DNA of 64,000 nucleotides from CALKUP01 sp964492735 (GTDB lineage Bacteria > Patescibacteriota > Patescibacteriia > UBA9570 > XYC2-FULL-38-9): NCBI GenBank assembly GCA_964492735.1, contig CAZBLE010000004.1:11825-75824 (forward strand). The letters are read 5' to 3'. Position 1 is the stretch's first letter; the number at the start of each line of letters is the position of its first letter. The notes under the pieces were generated by a model. It was not told the DNA's origin and searched no databases. It saw nothing but the letters and a program-made list of their open reading frames with translations. This document shows positions 50,764-59,236 of the stretch, one piece after another. The position numbers and the translations under genes were made by a program.

Positions 50764-51069
50764 ATGTCAAAAAAAGTATCAAATAACAAGTCTAACAATG
50801 AAAATTTGTTCCGAATCATTCAAGAGCAAAACGCCCAACTTCTTTTGGGTGTCACATCAATAAAAGAAGCTATGCTTGATGTGCAAGCTGAAATTGTTGA
50901 AATTCGAAAAGAACGGGAGTATGAGGGGCGTGCATATTTAGAACACATGGATCTTGTCCGGAAGTTGCAAAACAAAATTGACGATGTGGTTCTTGGGTTG
51001 CATTCATTTACAAAAACAGCAAAGGAGCTTCTAGAAAGCAAGGTTGCAAAAGGCAAAAGAAAAAGCTAA
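50764..51069 (+). CDS. Small coiled-coil protein
   Basis: 101 residues. Low-complexity N-terminus (MSKKVSNNKSNNEN) and then a continuous charged helix with heptad-like pattern (EQNAQLLLGVTSIKEAMLDV, EIVEIRKEREYEGR ...) ending in a basic tail (KGKRKS). No family recognised. It lies 12 nt before a second coiled-coil gene, so the two are likely cotranscribed. No Shine-Dalgarno sequence, like most genes in the window. Confidence 0.6.
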   Translation: MSKKVSNNKSNNENLFRIIQEQNAQLLLGVTSIKEAMLDVQAEIVEIRKEREYEGRAYLEHMDLVRKLQNKIDDVVLGLHSFTKTAKELLESKVAKGKRKS

Positions 51070-51081
51070 AATATCTTCTCT

Positions 51082-51351
51082 ATGAAAAACATTAATAACG
51101 CACCAAAAACACTTGAAGAAAAAGTTGATCTTATTCTTCAAAAAAGTGAAAAAATTGATGTACTTGAATTCACAATGAAAGAAAATCATCGCGAACTTAC
51201 GCACCGCATGGACAAAATGGATCAAAAACAAGATGCTATTCTGCGATCTGCCGACAAAATTGCTACACTCCAAAGCAAGAATGAAACTGAAATTAAGGCA
51301 ACGCAAGGACTATACGACACGCTCTCTAAGCATGTCGGCTTTGCGCAATAG
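51082..51351 (+). CDS. Small coiled-coil protein
   Basis: 89 residues, mostly helix with charged heptads (THRMDKMDQKQDAILRSADK). The N-terminal KTLEEKVDLILQ resembles the start of the repeat-containing coiled-coil protein at 46405-46821, suggesting distant paralogy. It ends just before a strong bidirectional terminator. Function unknown; small Wzz-independent scaffolding or antitoxin-like roles cannot be judged from sequence. Confidence 0.6.
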   Translation: MKNINNAPKTLEEKVDLILQKSEKIDVLEFTMKENHRELTHRMDKMDQKQDAILRSADKIATLQSKNETEIKATQGLYDTLSKHVGFAQ

Positions 51352-51357
51352 CATTTA

Positions 51358-51387
51358 CTAAAAGACCCTCGCGTGAGGGTCTTTTAG
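51358..51387. terminator. Bidirectional intrinsic terminator
   Basis: Perfect 13-bp stem, CTAAAAGACCCTC (51358-51370), loop GCGT, GAGGGTCTTTTAG (51375-51387), with the U-tract within and after the stem. It serves the two coiled-coil genes on the plus strand and the Wzz-like gene on the minus strand. Confidence 0.93.
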
Positions 51388-51400
51388 TATTTGTTTTTAT

Positions 51401-52501
51401 TTAGGCAATCGGTTGTGGAATGGTGACAACTTGTGGTGCAGCTTGCATCTGCAAGACATTCATCGGCAAAATATTTTTCCAGGTAAGATGATCTAATACA
51501 CGATATTCAGCTGTTTCCATCAATTCTTCAACCTGCTCCACTTCTTGCACAACAGCTCGCTCAATTACCTGCGCTTCATGCACGACAGCCTGCTCAATCT
51601 GTTGGGCTTCTTGAGCAATTTCGTGTTCTACTGTTTGAAGCAGTGGCGCTACTTGCGCTACTGGCTGTACAACTGGAGCAGTCTCCATTGCTGGTGCAAT
51701 CACCGGAGTGTGTACTTGTGGCATATCCACAACTGCTTGAACCGGCGCTGGCGCTACAGTATCCTGCATAGTTTCTTGAGCAGCAACACGCCGCACATCT
51801 TGCACGCCTGCGTTATTCGCACGCTGCCATTCAGCCGACATTGTTGCAACTAATTTCCATTCTTTCACAAGAAAGAGGTAAAAAACACTACCAATAAGAC
51901 CAACTAAAAACCCAGCAAATGTCACCATTGGAATGTTTGGACGCACCGGTTTGTCTGATGTTAATACCTTATCTACTTGCTTTAATTCAATGGCATATTT
52001 GTTTGCACCATGATATTCAGCCGCATTTGCAATCAATGTTTCAGACACTGCTTGTGCGAGGCTAGCGGCTTTTTGTGGATCTGTATCATAGACACTGATC
52101 TGAATAATAGATGAATTCGGCAATGTTGAGGCAGTGACTGTATTTGTCCAAGAATCCTTTTTTTCACGATCTGTACTGCCTGTAATCATTCCGGCTGGCG
52201 CTGTTGGACTTGCTAATACTTTATCAATAAATGATGAAGTTGAAATGACCTTTGTTAAATTACGACTAATGTTTTCGGTAGAACGTTGTGTTTTTTCACC
52301 ATCTACAGACACTGCATCTGAGTATTGGACAACCATAATTTCAGCATCTGAGCGGTATTCAAAGTCATTAAATGTGACATTCACACCATAAAACGTACCG
52401 GTTGTGATGATTGTGATAACGAATACAAACCAACGGTAGCGCGAAATCAGCGACACCAGGCTCAGCAATCCGTTTGGTTGTGTGTTTTCTTGATAGTTCA
52501 T
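51401..52501 (-). CDS. Wzz-like chain-length determinant / polysaccharide co-polymerase
   Basis: 366 residues from MNYQENTQPNG at 52501. The longer frame starts upstream of the predicted transcription start (~52538); MYSIDF at 52519 is the other possibility. Two membrane helices (~20-42 and ~195-217) flank an extracytoplasmic domain, and PVRPNIPMVTFAGFLVGLIG is the typical proline-rich Wzz motif at the second helix. The remaining ~140 residues are a cytoplasmic Ala/Val/Gln/Glu-rich low-complexity tail (VEHEIAQEAQQIEQAVVHE), with no BY-kinase domain. It likely sets polymer length together with a Wzy-type polymerase that is not identified here. Confidence 0.82.
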   Translation of the reverse strand: MNYQENTQPNGLLSLVSLISRYRWFVFVITIITTGTFYGVNVTFNDFEYRSDAEIMVVQYSDAVSVDGEKTQRSTENISRNLTKVISTSSFIDKVLASPTAPAGMITGSTDREKKDSWTNTVTASTLPNSSIIQISVYDTDPQKAASLAQAVSETLIANAAEYHGANKYAIELKQVDKVLTSDKPVRPNIPMVTFAGFLVGLIGSVFYLFLVKEWKLVATMSAEWQRANNAGVQDVRRVAAQETMQDTVAPAPVQAVVDMPQVHTPVIAPAMETAPVVQPVAQVAPLLQTVEHEIAQEAQQIEQAVVHEAQVIERAVVQEVEQVEELMETAEYRVLDHLTWKNILPMNVLQMQAAPQVVTIPQPIA

Positions 52502-52544
52502 AAAATCAATCGAATACATTTCGGTCGCGTTTAAACGACCCAGC

Positions 52545-52573
52545 AACATACCAGATATTTTATGATCTGTCAA
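52545..52573 (-). promoter_or_regulatory. Promoter of the Wzz-like gene
   Basis: Minus strand: consensus TTGACA (52568-52573), 17-nt spacer, TATGTT (52545-52550). Start about 52538, ~37 nt before the chosen ATG. It separates the gene from the transaldolase upstream. Confidence 0.72.
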
Positions 52574-52600
52574 GCCTATTCTGCAAAAAATCCTATTTTA

Positions 52601-53476
52601 CTAAGAAATATTTGCTTTTTGAACTGCCTCTTCTGGCTTAATTAAGCCGTTCCAATCGTTTGCAAACCGTTCAATTCCTGCATCTGTAAGGTCATGCTGG
52701 ATATCAAAGCTATCAACGCTTGCTTCTAGATCAACTGTTTCATACGGAATATCGGAAAGGTCTTCTTGGGTATTTTGAGTCATTTCTGGTTTTCCAGCCT
52801 GAACCCACTCTTCCCACACGTTCAGCGGAACAGTAACAATGTTCGCTTGTGCCTGAATTGCAGCTGCAACATGACCTGCCGTGCGCGCACTGGCAGCCAG
52901 TACTTGCACGTGCCCATCTCCCGCTTCTGTAAACATTCGAACAATATTACGAATCAGGTCCATTCCTCTTTCTCCACGATCATCTAACCGACCAATAAAT
53001 GGTGAAATAAACACATCGCCTGGCTTCGCACCTTTCGTTGCTGCATACACAGCCGCTGCTTGTTGTTGCGTGAAGCACAGTGTCATATTGAGCTTCATTC
53101 CAGCATCTAAACACATGCGAGCCGCTTTCAATGCTTCACTGTTAATCGGTAATTTAATATGCGCTCCCGGAATCCATTGTTGCATCATTGTTGCTTGTTC
53201 AAACATGTTTTCTGCTGATGTGTATTGGTCAGCATACACTTCAATTGAAATACTCCCATCAGGTAACAGTTCGCGCATTTTTTGCACCGCTGTTTTATAG
53301 AGTGCGAGTAATTCATCATTAGAAAACAACTCTCCAGCAGCAAGACGAGCACTCACATCTGGATGCTTTGCGACAAGACTTGGGTTGGTTGTTTGCCCAT
53401 GCAGTGAACCGAGTAATCGAATTGCCGCAACGGTTTCGTGTGGATCTCCTGAATCGAGAAAAAATTGTGTATTCAT
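52601..53476 (-). CDS. Transaldolase-family protein
   Basis: 291 residues. TIM-barrel class I aldolase of the transaldolase/TalC family: FFLDSGDP at the first strand, TTNPSLVAK, IEVYADQ, IKLPINSEA carrying the Schiff-base lysine, MTLCFTQQQ and FISPFIGRLDD, followed by VLAASARTA. It transfers a dihydroxyacetone unit between sugar phosphates. Being encoded with zwf and gnd supports a pentose-phosphate role. Slightly longer at the C-terminus than the ~215-residue TalC type. Last gene of the operon that begins at the dCMP deaminase. Confidence 0.9.
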   Translation of the reverse strand: MNTQFFLDSGDPHETVAAIRLLGSLHGQTTNPSLVAKHPDVSARLAAGELFSNDELLALYKTAVQKMRELLPDGSISIEVYADQYTSAENMFEQATMMQQWIPGAHIKLPINSEALKAARMCLDAGMKLNMTLCFTQQQAAAVYAATKGAKPGDVFISPFIGRLDDRGERGMDLIRNIVRMFTEAGDGHVQVLAASARTAGHVAAAIQAQANIVTVPLNVWEEWVQAGKPEMTQNTQEDLSDIPYETVDLEASVDSFDIQHDLTDAGIERFANDWNGLIKPEEAVQKANIS

Positions 53477-53497
53477 ACAATAGTGTTTAAAAAATAA

Positions 53498-54142
53498 TTA
53501 TTCTAATAATAGCGCACGAGCTGGTGCTCCATCAAGTCCTGTGAGTTTCAATGGCAATAACACGAGTTGATAGTGACCTGGCCGAATACCATAGAGTCGC
53601 AACCCTTCAATAATTGGAACGCCACGAGTCAGAAACGCTGTGTGCGCCGCATTGTCTTCGACGCCTTTTTGCTTCACTGACAAATAATCAACTCCAACTA
53701 ACGCAATTTCTTTTTGCGCAAGAAATTCAGCAGCTTCTGGAGAAAGCGCAACAAAGTCTGTGACAAAATCTGATACGGTATCAATATCCACAGCAGAATT
53801 TCGCGTTTTAAACAAAATCCGATCCCCTTTTTCAAAGACAATTTCTTGCAACGCTTCAACAGTAATCACTGTTTCTACATCAGTCATGTCGATCACACGA
53901 CATGGACCAATAAAATCAGTTAACGGAAAAAAATCATTCCCTGGCGCATCTGGTAATGCGTGGTTTGGCGCATCAACATGCGTTCCTGAATGTGTGCCGA
54001 GAGAGATTTTGTGCAACAGCGATGAACTTGAACGCACTCGAGACTGTGTGTATGGTGGATTATTCGGATACACCACCATATCACGCTTCAAGGTCATTGA
54101 GATGTCATGGATTTGTGTGTAAGAAATTGTTGCAGCACTCAT
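53498..54142 (-). CDS. Cyclase-family metal hydrolase (kynurenine-formamidase-like)
   Basis: 214 residues. The diagnostic H-x-G-T-H-x-D-x-P-x-H metal-binding motif is present as THSGTHVDAPNH (~50-62), with the second block ALVGVDYLSV and a C-terminal LLPLKLTGLDGAPARALLLE. Members hydrolyse amide or lactone-like bonds (for example N-formylkynurenine). Sitting between gnd and transaldolase, it might act as a lactonase in place of 6-phosphogluconolactonase, which is not seen in the operon. That role is an inference from position only. Confidence 0.85.
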   Translation of the reverse strand: MSAATISYTQIHDISMTLKRDMVVYPNNPPYTQSRVRSSSSLLHKISLGTHSGTHVDAPNHALPDAPGNDFFPLTDFIGPCRVIDMTDVETVITVEALQEIVFEKGDRILFKTRNSAVDIDTVSDFVTDFVALSPEAAEFLAQKEIALVGVDYLSVKQKGVEDNAAHTAFLTRGVPIIEGLRLYGIRPGHYQLVLLPLKLTGLDGAPARALLLE

Positions 54143-54145
54143 AGG

Positions 54146-55093
54146 CTATTTTTTATCTGGATCGATAAATACTGGATGGCCGCCAAATTGACCGCGCTGA
54201 GCTGACACTGCTTTTCCAATATAACTTGGATTTCCTTGTGAGCGCTCACGAAAACGTAGTGACTCTTCAATAACCGGAACATCAAGTCCCATTTCTTTTG
54301 CGGTATTTACTGTCCACAACCCTTCACCACTCGCGCTCACTTCACCGGAAATATTTTCAAGATCCACTCCCCAATCCTCAAACGCTTGCCCGATCCAACC
54401 AACTAACCGAGACTCGATAACACTACCATGCTGGTAAATCCGTACAACTTCTTTCAAGTCAAGACCATAATCTGACTCTTTCATCACTGCAAAACCTTCA
54501 CCAATTGCCTGCATCATTCCATATTCAATACCGTTGTGCACCATTTTCACAAAATGTCCTGCACCGATTCCTGTAAAGTGCGCGAAACCACCCGGCAAAG
54601 AAACTGCCTCAAATACATCCTTACAATACTCAAATGCTTCATCACTGCCCCCAATCATACAACACGCTCCATTACGAGCACCACCTGGGCCGCCACTCAC
54701 GCCAACATCCATAAATTTCACACCCGTACCTGCCGCTTCCACTTTTTCACCACGCTGTTTTGTTTCTTCAAAATAGGAATTTCCTCCATCAATAATCATA
54801 TCTCCAGGAGATAGCTTATTAACCAGTCCTGGATGACTAGCTGTTCCGTCACCAAATAGATAATCATCAACAACCGCACCAGCTGGTAGCATGAGCCAAA
54901 TAACACGAGGAGCCGGGACCTGTTCAATAATATCGTCAATTGTCTGCAGTGGTTTCAAACCGCGACCCCCTAACTCTTGCACGATATCTTGTGAGCGATT
55001 GATCCCATACACTTCCCAATTTTGTTCTAATAACTGTTCGGCAAGGCCTTTGCCCATTTTTCCAAGGCCGATGATTGTAATACGTTTATCCAT
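54146..55093 (-). CDS. gnd: 6-Phosphogluconate dehydrogenase (short, decarboxylating type)
   Basis: 315 residues, the length of the short GndA/YqeC-type enzymes rather than the ~470-residue form. NAD(P)-binding IIGLGKMGKGLAEQL, then DGGNSYFEET, VGVSGGPGGARNGACCMIGG and the catalytic FVKMVHNGIEYGMMQ (Lys and His-Asn). Oxidatively decarboxylates 6-phosphogluconate to ribulose-5-phosphate, yielding reduced cofactor. 17 nt after zwf. Confidence 0.95.
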   Translation of the reverse strand: MDKRITIIGLGKMGKGLAEQLLEQNWEVYGINRSQDIVQELGGRGLKPLQTIDDIIEQVPAPRVIWLMLPAGAVVDDYLFGDGTASHPGLVNKLSPGDMIIDGGNSYFEETKQRGEKVEAAGTGVKFMDVGVSGGPGGARNGACCMIGGSDEAFEYCKDVFEAVSLPGGFAHFTGIGAGHFVKMVHNGIEYGMMQAIGEGFAVMKESDYGLDLKEVVRIYQHGSVIESRLVGWIGQAFEDWGVDLENISGEVSASGEGLWTVNTAKEMGLDVPVIEESLRFRERSQGNPSYIGKAVSAQRGQFGGHPVFIDPDKK

Positions 55094-55110
55094 AGTATAA
55101 AGAAATTAAA

Positions 55111-56616
55111 TTATTTTTTTCGAAATGGAATCACCTCTCGAACACCTGCTAATGAAGAGCCTTGTTCATAAATAACCAATGGTGGCTTCATTGAAGAATA
55201 CCACTCTTGAATAATTGGCTCAACAAACGCCCACTGCGCCACAACCTCATCAGTTGATACAAATAATGACTGGTCACCTTTGATGATATCAAGAAATACA
55301 AGTGCGTATGGATCAATATATTCATTATTTAATGAATTGTCGTGATAATTTAATGAATTGTCGTGATAATTTAACACAAATTCCTGACTTGCAAGCTCGT
55401 ATTTATGCCCAGGGACTTTTAACAATAAATTTAGCGATAACTGCTCATCTGGTTGAATAGAGTATCGTAAAATATTATTTGCATGCTTATTTGGACTGCA
55501 CAAACATGGCTCAACGTGCTTAAAGACAACTTCAATTTCCACCATCGCATCTGACAACGCTTTTCCTGCTTCAATAGTAACTGGCACACCAGCAAATGAC
55601 CCTTCTTCAATATACGTCTCTAATCGAAAATAGGTTTCTGTTTGTGAATGATCTTTTACACCAAATGTATCTGTGTAGCCTTTATATTGAGCGCGCACAG
55701 TAGAAGACGCAATTTCATCAGGACGCAACACATGAATCCGCTGCAATGCTTTTGCACGTTCAGCGCGAATACTTTCAGCTTCAAAACTTCCAGGATTATC
55801 CATCGTAAATAACGCAATCAGCTGCAACAGATGATTTTGTCCTACATCACGGAGCGCTCCAACTGCATCATAAAACGCACCACGCTCACCTGAATTAATT
55901 TTCTCCGACATGCGCACTGAAATCCGCTCAATGGATTTATTGCTAAAAGCCGGCACAAGAATTTGATTACTGAACCGAAGAGCAATGATATTTCGGACTG
56001 TTTCTTTTGCAAGATAATGATCAACTCGATAGACTTGCGATTCATCAAATAATTGTGATAGCTGCTTATCGAGCGCCAAAGCTTCTTTTAAATCATTGCC
56101 AAATGGTTTTTCCAGAATCACGCGTGTCCAACCCTCTTCGTCACTACACCCTTCTGTTAATTTTGATTCATCCAAGTGTGTTAATACTTCTTGGTAGAGA
56201 TGCGGCGGAATAGACAAATAAAATAATTTATTCGCGCAGGTTTTCCACTCACCATCAAACAGACCAAGTCGTTTTCCGAGTGATTGATATAATGCAGGGT
56301 TATCAAATTGACCTTGTTCGTAATAAAAGCGCTGTAAAAATTGCGTCACTTTTTCTGGGTCACGTTTTTGTCCATTTGAATCTGTGCCTGACACTAAAAT
56401 GTCGTGCAAATACTCACGCAATGTTTCATCGGTAAATTCTCGTCGACCAGTTCCGACAACACTCCAATGTGGTGGGAGTAAATTATCTGCATAGAGCTGA
56501 AATAAACTACTGAGAATTTTTTTGCGTACCAAATCACCGGTAATACCAAACAATACAATGATCGTTGGTGTTTGCGGCAATGTTGGTAGAATGCGTTTTT
56601 GAATAGAGGTTGTCAT
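55111..56616 (-). CDS. zwf: Glucose-6-phosphate 1-dehydrogenase
   Basis: 501 residues. FGITGDLVRKKILSSL is the nucleotide-binding GASGDLA-type motif, and YRVDHYLAKETVRNIIALRF contains the conserved RIDHYLGK active-site signature with its catalytic Asp-His. Other family blocks: GERGAFYDAVGALRDVGQNH. It oxidises glucose-6-phosphate to 6-phosphoglucono-lactone. Near the C-terminus (~position 420) the residues NYHDNSL occur twice in a row, caused by an exact 21-nt duplication (55331-55372). 10 nt downstream of gatB in the same operon. Confidence 0.96.
   Translation of the reverse strand: MTTSIQKRILPTLPQTPTIIVLFGITGDLVRKKILSSLFQLYADNLLPPHWSVVGTGRREFTDETLREYLHDILVSGTDSNGQKRDPEKVTQFLQRFYYEQGQFDNPALYQSLGKRLGLFDGEWKTCANKLFYLSIPPHLYQEVLTHLDESKLTEGCSDEEGWTRVILEKPFGNDLKEALALDKQLSQLFDESQVYRVDHYLAKETVRNIIALRFSNQILVPAFSNKSIERISVRMSEKINSGERGAFYDAVGALRDVGQNHLLQLIALFTMDNPGSFEAESIRAERAKALQRIHVLRPDEIASSTVRAQYKGYTDTFGVKDHSQTETYFRLETYIEEGSFAGVPVTIEAGKALSDAMVEIEVVFKHVEPCLCSPNKHANNILRYSIQPDEQLSLNLLLKVPGHKYELASQEFVLNYHDNSLNYHDNSLNNEYIDPYALVFLDIIKGDQSLFVSTDEVVAQWAFVEPIIQEWYSSMKPPLVIYEQGSSLAGVREVIPFRKK
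55331..55372. repeat. Exact 21-bp tandem duplication inside zwf
   Basis: Two identical 21-nt units (55331-55351 and 55352-55372) keep the frame and add seven residues, NYHDNSL, to G6PDH. Perfect identity suggests a recent slip or, less likely, an assembly artefact. Confidence 0.97.
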
Positions 56617-56626
56617 TGCAATAGAA

Positions 56627-58135
56627 TTATGACTGTTGAATCTTTTCTTGTAAGAGAGCTGTTGCCATTTGTGGATTCATTTTTCCTTTGGTTTCTTTCA
56701 TCACTTGTCCAACAAGGTATTGAAGCGCACGATCTTTCCCATTTTTATAATCCTCTACAGATTCTGCGTTGTTCATGAGGATTTGATCAACGATCATTTC
56801 GACTGCAGCGCTATCAGACACCTGTTCGAGATCATGTTCTTTCATAATCACCGTCGGGTCGCCGCCGTGCTCAAACATATAACTCAGAATTTTTTGCCCG
56901 GCACTTGAATTAATTTTATTGGTGTAGAGCACTGTTGCCGACTCTGCAAGATTTTCTGCGGTCCATTGAATATCCGCAATGTCTTTTCCGGTCGCTTTCA
57001 ATAATTTCAAAATACCGGAATGAAACAAATTCACTGTTGCTCGACATAATTCTTGACTGTGTTTTTCCCAGCGCTGATCAATCGGATCATCACCTTCCAT
57101 CACCTGCGTCCATGCACGAAGTTCTGAAATCGTATCTTCGTAGAGCTCGCCAATCCGTGGATCACGAATCAAGAGATCCGCATCATCAAATGACAATTGA
57201 TACTCTGCACGAAACCGATCACGGCGAGCTGCTGGAAGCTCCGGCAAATGCACACGCAATGCCTCAATGTCTTCGCGGGTTCGAATGAGCGGTGGCAAGT
57301 CTGGTTCGGGAAAAAATCGATAATCTGCTTGACCCTCTTTGGTTCGTTGGTGCACTGTTTCACCTTTTGCATCGTCCCACCCACGTGTTGTTGTAAGCTC
57401 TGGCGCATTGCCGTCTTCCCACAACTGTGTTTGTCGCGCAATTTCATACGCACAGGCTCGTTCAATCGCTCGAAAAGAATTCAGGTTTTTCACTTCCGTT
57501 TTTGGATACAACGCTTCATCTCCAACAGGTCGAAGTGACACATTCACATCACACCGCATGTGCGCTTTCTCAAGATCAGCTCGAGACGCACCAATATAGC
57601 GACACAGTTGCTGCAAGGCTTGCACAAACGCTTTAGCTTCTTGCGGTGTGCGCATGTCTGGCTTACTCACCAGCTCAACCAGTGGCGCGCCTGCACGATT
57701 AAAATCAGCCAGCGTTGTTCCATCTGCTGCGTGTTTCAACTTGGCAGTGTCTTCTTCAAGGTGCAAACGCTCAATGCCAATAGTGCGGAGCTCGCCTGTC
57801 TCAGATTGTACTTGAATTGATCCGCCCCACGCCAATGGCTTGTCGTATTGAGAAATCTGATAGCCTTTTGGGAGGTCAGGATAAAAATAATTTTTACGAT
57901 CAAACTTTTGCTCAAGTTGTACATCAGCTCCAACAGCAAGACCAAGGAGTGAGCCAAGTCGAACCGCTTCTTCATTGAGTTGCGGGAGTGTTCCTGGATG
58001 ACCAAGACAAATTGGACATGTGTATACATTTGATTCTTCGGATTCGCTATTGATTGTACCGCAAAACATTTTGGTTTGTGTGTCCAAATGAATGTGAATT
58101 TCAAGTCCGATAATTGCTTCTAAATCTTGTTTCAT
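56627..58135 (-). CDS. gatB: Asp-tRNA(Asn)/Glu-tRNA(Gln) amidotransferase subunit B
   Basis: 502 residues. AIIGLEIHIHLDTQTKMFCG, CPICLGHPGTLPQLNEEAV and FDRKNYFYPDLPKGYQISQ are the classic GatB signatures; the C-terminal ~150 residues are the tRNA-binding YqeY-like tail (QYLVGQVMKETKGKMNPQMA). With GatA and GatC it converts misacylated Glu-tRNA(Gln) or Asp-tRNA(Asn). gatA and gatC are not in the window. Placed between dut and zwf in a mixed operon. Confidence 0.97.
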   Translation of the reverse strand: MKQDLEAIIGLEIHIHLDTQTKMFCGTINSESEESNVYTCPICLGHPGTLPQLNEEAVRLGSLLGLAVGADVQLEQKFDRKNYFYPDLPKGYQISQYDKPLAWGGSIQVQSETGELRTIGIERLHLEEDTAKLKHAADGTTLADFNRAGAPLVELVSKPDMRTPQEAKAFVQALQQLCRYIGASRADLEKAHMRCDVNVSLRPVGDEALYPKTEVKNLNSFRAIERACAYEIARQTQLWEDGNAPELTTTRGWDDAKGETVHQRTKEGQADYRFFPEPDLPPLIRTREDIEALRVHLPELPAARRDRFRAEYQLSFDDADLLIRDPRIGELYEDTISELRAWTQVMEGDDPIDQRWEKHSQELCRATVNLFHSGILKLLKATGKDIADIQWTAENLAESATVLYTNKINSSAGQKILSYMFEHGGDPTVIMKEHDLEQVSDSAAVEMIVDQILMNNAESVEDYKNGKDRALQYLVGQVMKETKGKMNPQMATALLQEKIQQS

Positions 58136-58147
58136 ATGTATAATGCG

Positions 58148-58585
58148 TTACTGTTCGGTTTGTGTTATTCCGGTACTGCCAAATCCACCATCTCCACGAG
58201 TTGTATCTGATAGAGTTTCCACAACGTGGAGTGTTGGCGCAACAACTGGCTGAATGAGGAGTTGTGCAATTTTTTCGCCTGCGGAAATGGTGATTGCGCT
58301 ATCTGCTACATTCAATAAGACAACTTGCACTTCTCCGCGGTAAGTTGCATCAATCACACCAGCAAGTGTCGTCAGTCCATCTTTGAGTGCACGACCAGAC
58401 TTGTCCCACACCAAGCCAACATAACCATCTGGAATAGCGAGCGCAATACCTGTTTTGATTGCGAGGCGCTGTCCAGGCGCAAGGTCCACTGTTTCAATAG
58501 AAAAGAGATCCATTCCAGCGTCTCCTGTGTGAGCAATTTCTGGAATAATTGCTGCATCATCTAATTGTTGGATTTCAATATTCAT
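58148..58585 (-). CDS. dut: dUTP diphosphatase (trimeric dUTPase)
   Basis: 145 residues. All five dUTPase motifs are visible: HTGDAGMDL, DKSGRA (in the WDKSGRALK block), GVIDATYRGE, GEKIAQLLI and the C-terminal RGDGGFGSTG. Hydrolyses dUTP to dUMP, which keeps uracil out of DNA and supplies the thymidylate precursor. Its start overlaps the tmk stop by 4 nt. Confidence 0.97.
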   Translation of the reverse strand: MNIEIQQLDDAAIIPEIAHTGDAGMDLFSIETVDLAPGQRLAIKTGIALAIPDGYVGLVWDKSGRALKDGLTTLAGVIDATYRGEVQVVLLNVADSAITISAGEKIAQLLIQPVVAPTLHVVETLSDTTRGDGGFGSTGITQTEQ

Positions 58586-59235
58586 AGATTCTTTATTTCA
58601 ATGCCCGCCTGCTGTAATCCTTCTTGAACTGCTGTCATAATTTTTGGCGCATTCTCTTCAAGGGTGCCAGAGGTGTTTAACACTGCGGCTTTCGGATCAT
58701 TGGAATACAGCTGTAAAAAATACTCACGCACTCGCTGATGAAATTCAACAGCTTCTTTATCAAGGCGATTAATCTCTTCTACTGCGCCTGAGTGCCTGCG
58801 AGTCAAACCTTCGGTAACATCAATCTCTAAAAACAACACAAAATCTGGCGTGAGTCCTGCACGCGCATATTCATCCATCGCAATGATCATCTCAGGATCT
58901 GGCAGCTCACGCCCGCCAATTTGATAGGCAAATGTCGAGCCAGAAAAGCGATCGCAAATCACAATTTTCCCTGCTGCGATTGCGGGCTTTAACACATACT
59001 CCACATGATGTGCGCGGTCCGCTAAAAACAACAAGAGTTCTGCGCGTGATCCAATTGGTTCTGATTGTTCATCTAAAATCAACTGACGAATTTTCATGCC
59101 AACCTCAGAACCACCTGGCTCTTTTGTGTGCAACACATCAAACCCTTGCGCGCGTAACTTTTCAGCGACCAACAATGAGTGGCTCGTTTTTCCACTTCCT
59201 TCCCCACCTTCAAAAACAATCAATGCACCGTTCAT
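58582..59235 (-). CDS. tmk: Thymidylate kinase
   Basis: 217 residues. Walker A FEGGEGSGKT, the substrate motif TKEPGGSEVG, CDRFSGSTFAYQ (DRY/F motif) and a lid region with TRRHSGAVEEINR. Phosphorylates dTMP to dTDP, upstream of dTTP needed for DNA and for dTDP-rhamnose. One nt separates it from the dNMP-kinase-like gene; a 4-nt overlap leads into dut. Confidence 0.96.
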   Translation of the reverse strand: MNGALIVFEGGEGSGKTSHSLLVAEKLRAQGFDVLHTKEPGGSEVGMKIRQLILDEQSEPIGSRAELLLFLADRAHHVEYVLKPAIAAGKIVICDRFSGSTFAYQIGGRELPDPEMIIAMDEYARAGLTPDFVLFLEIDVTEGLTRRHSGAVEEINRLDKEAVEFHQRVREYFLQLYSNDPKAAVLNTSGTLEENAPKIMTAVQEGLQQAGIEIKNL

Positions 59236-59236
59236 A

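Noticed and set aside
52502..52573. Start of the Wzz-like gene at 52573
   Set aside because: This codon overlaps the -35 box of the predicted promoter and would not be transcribed from it.
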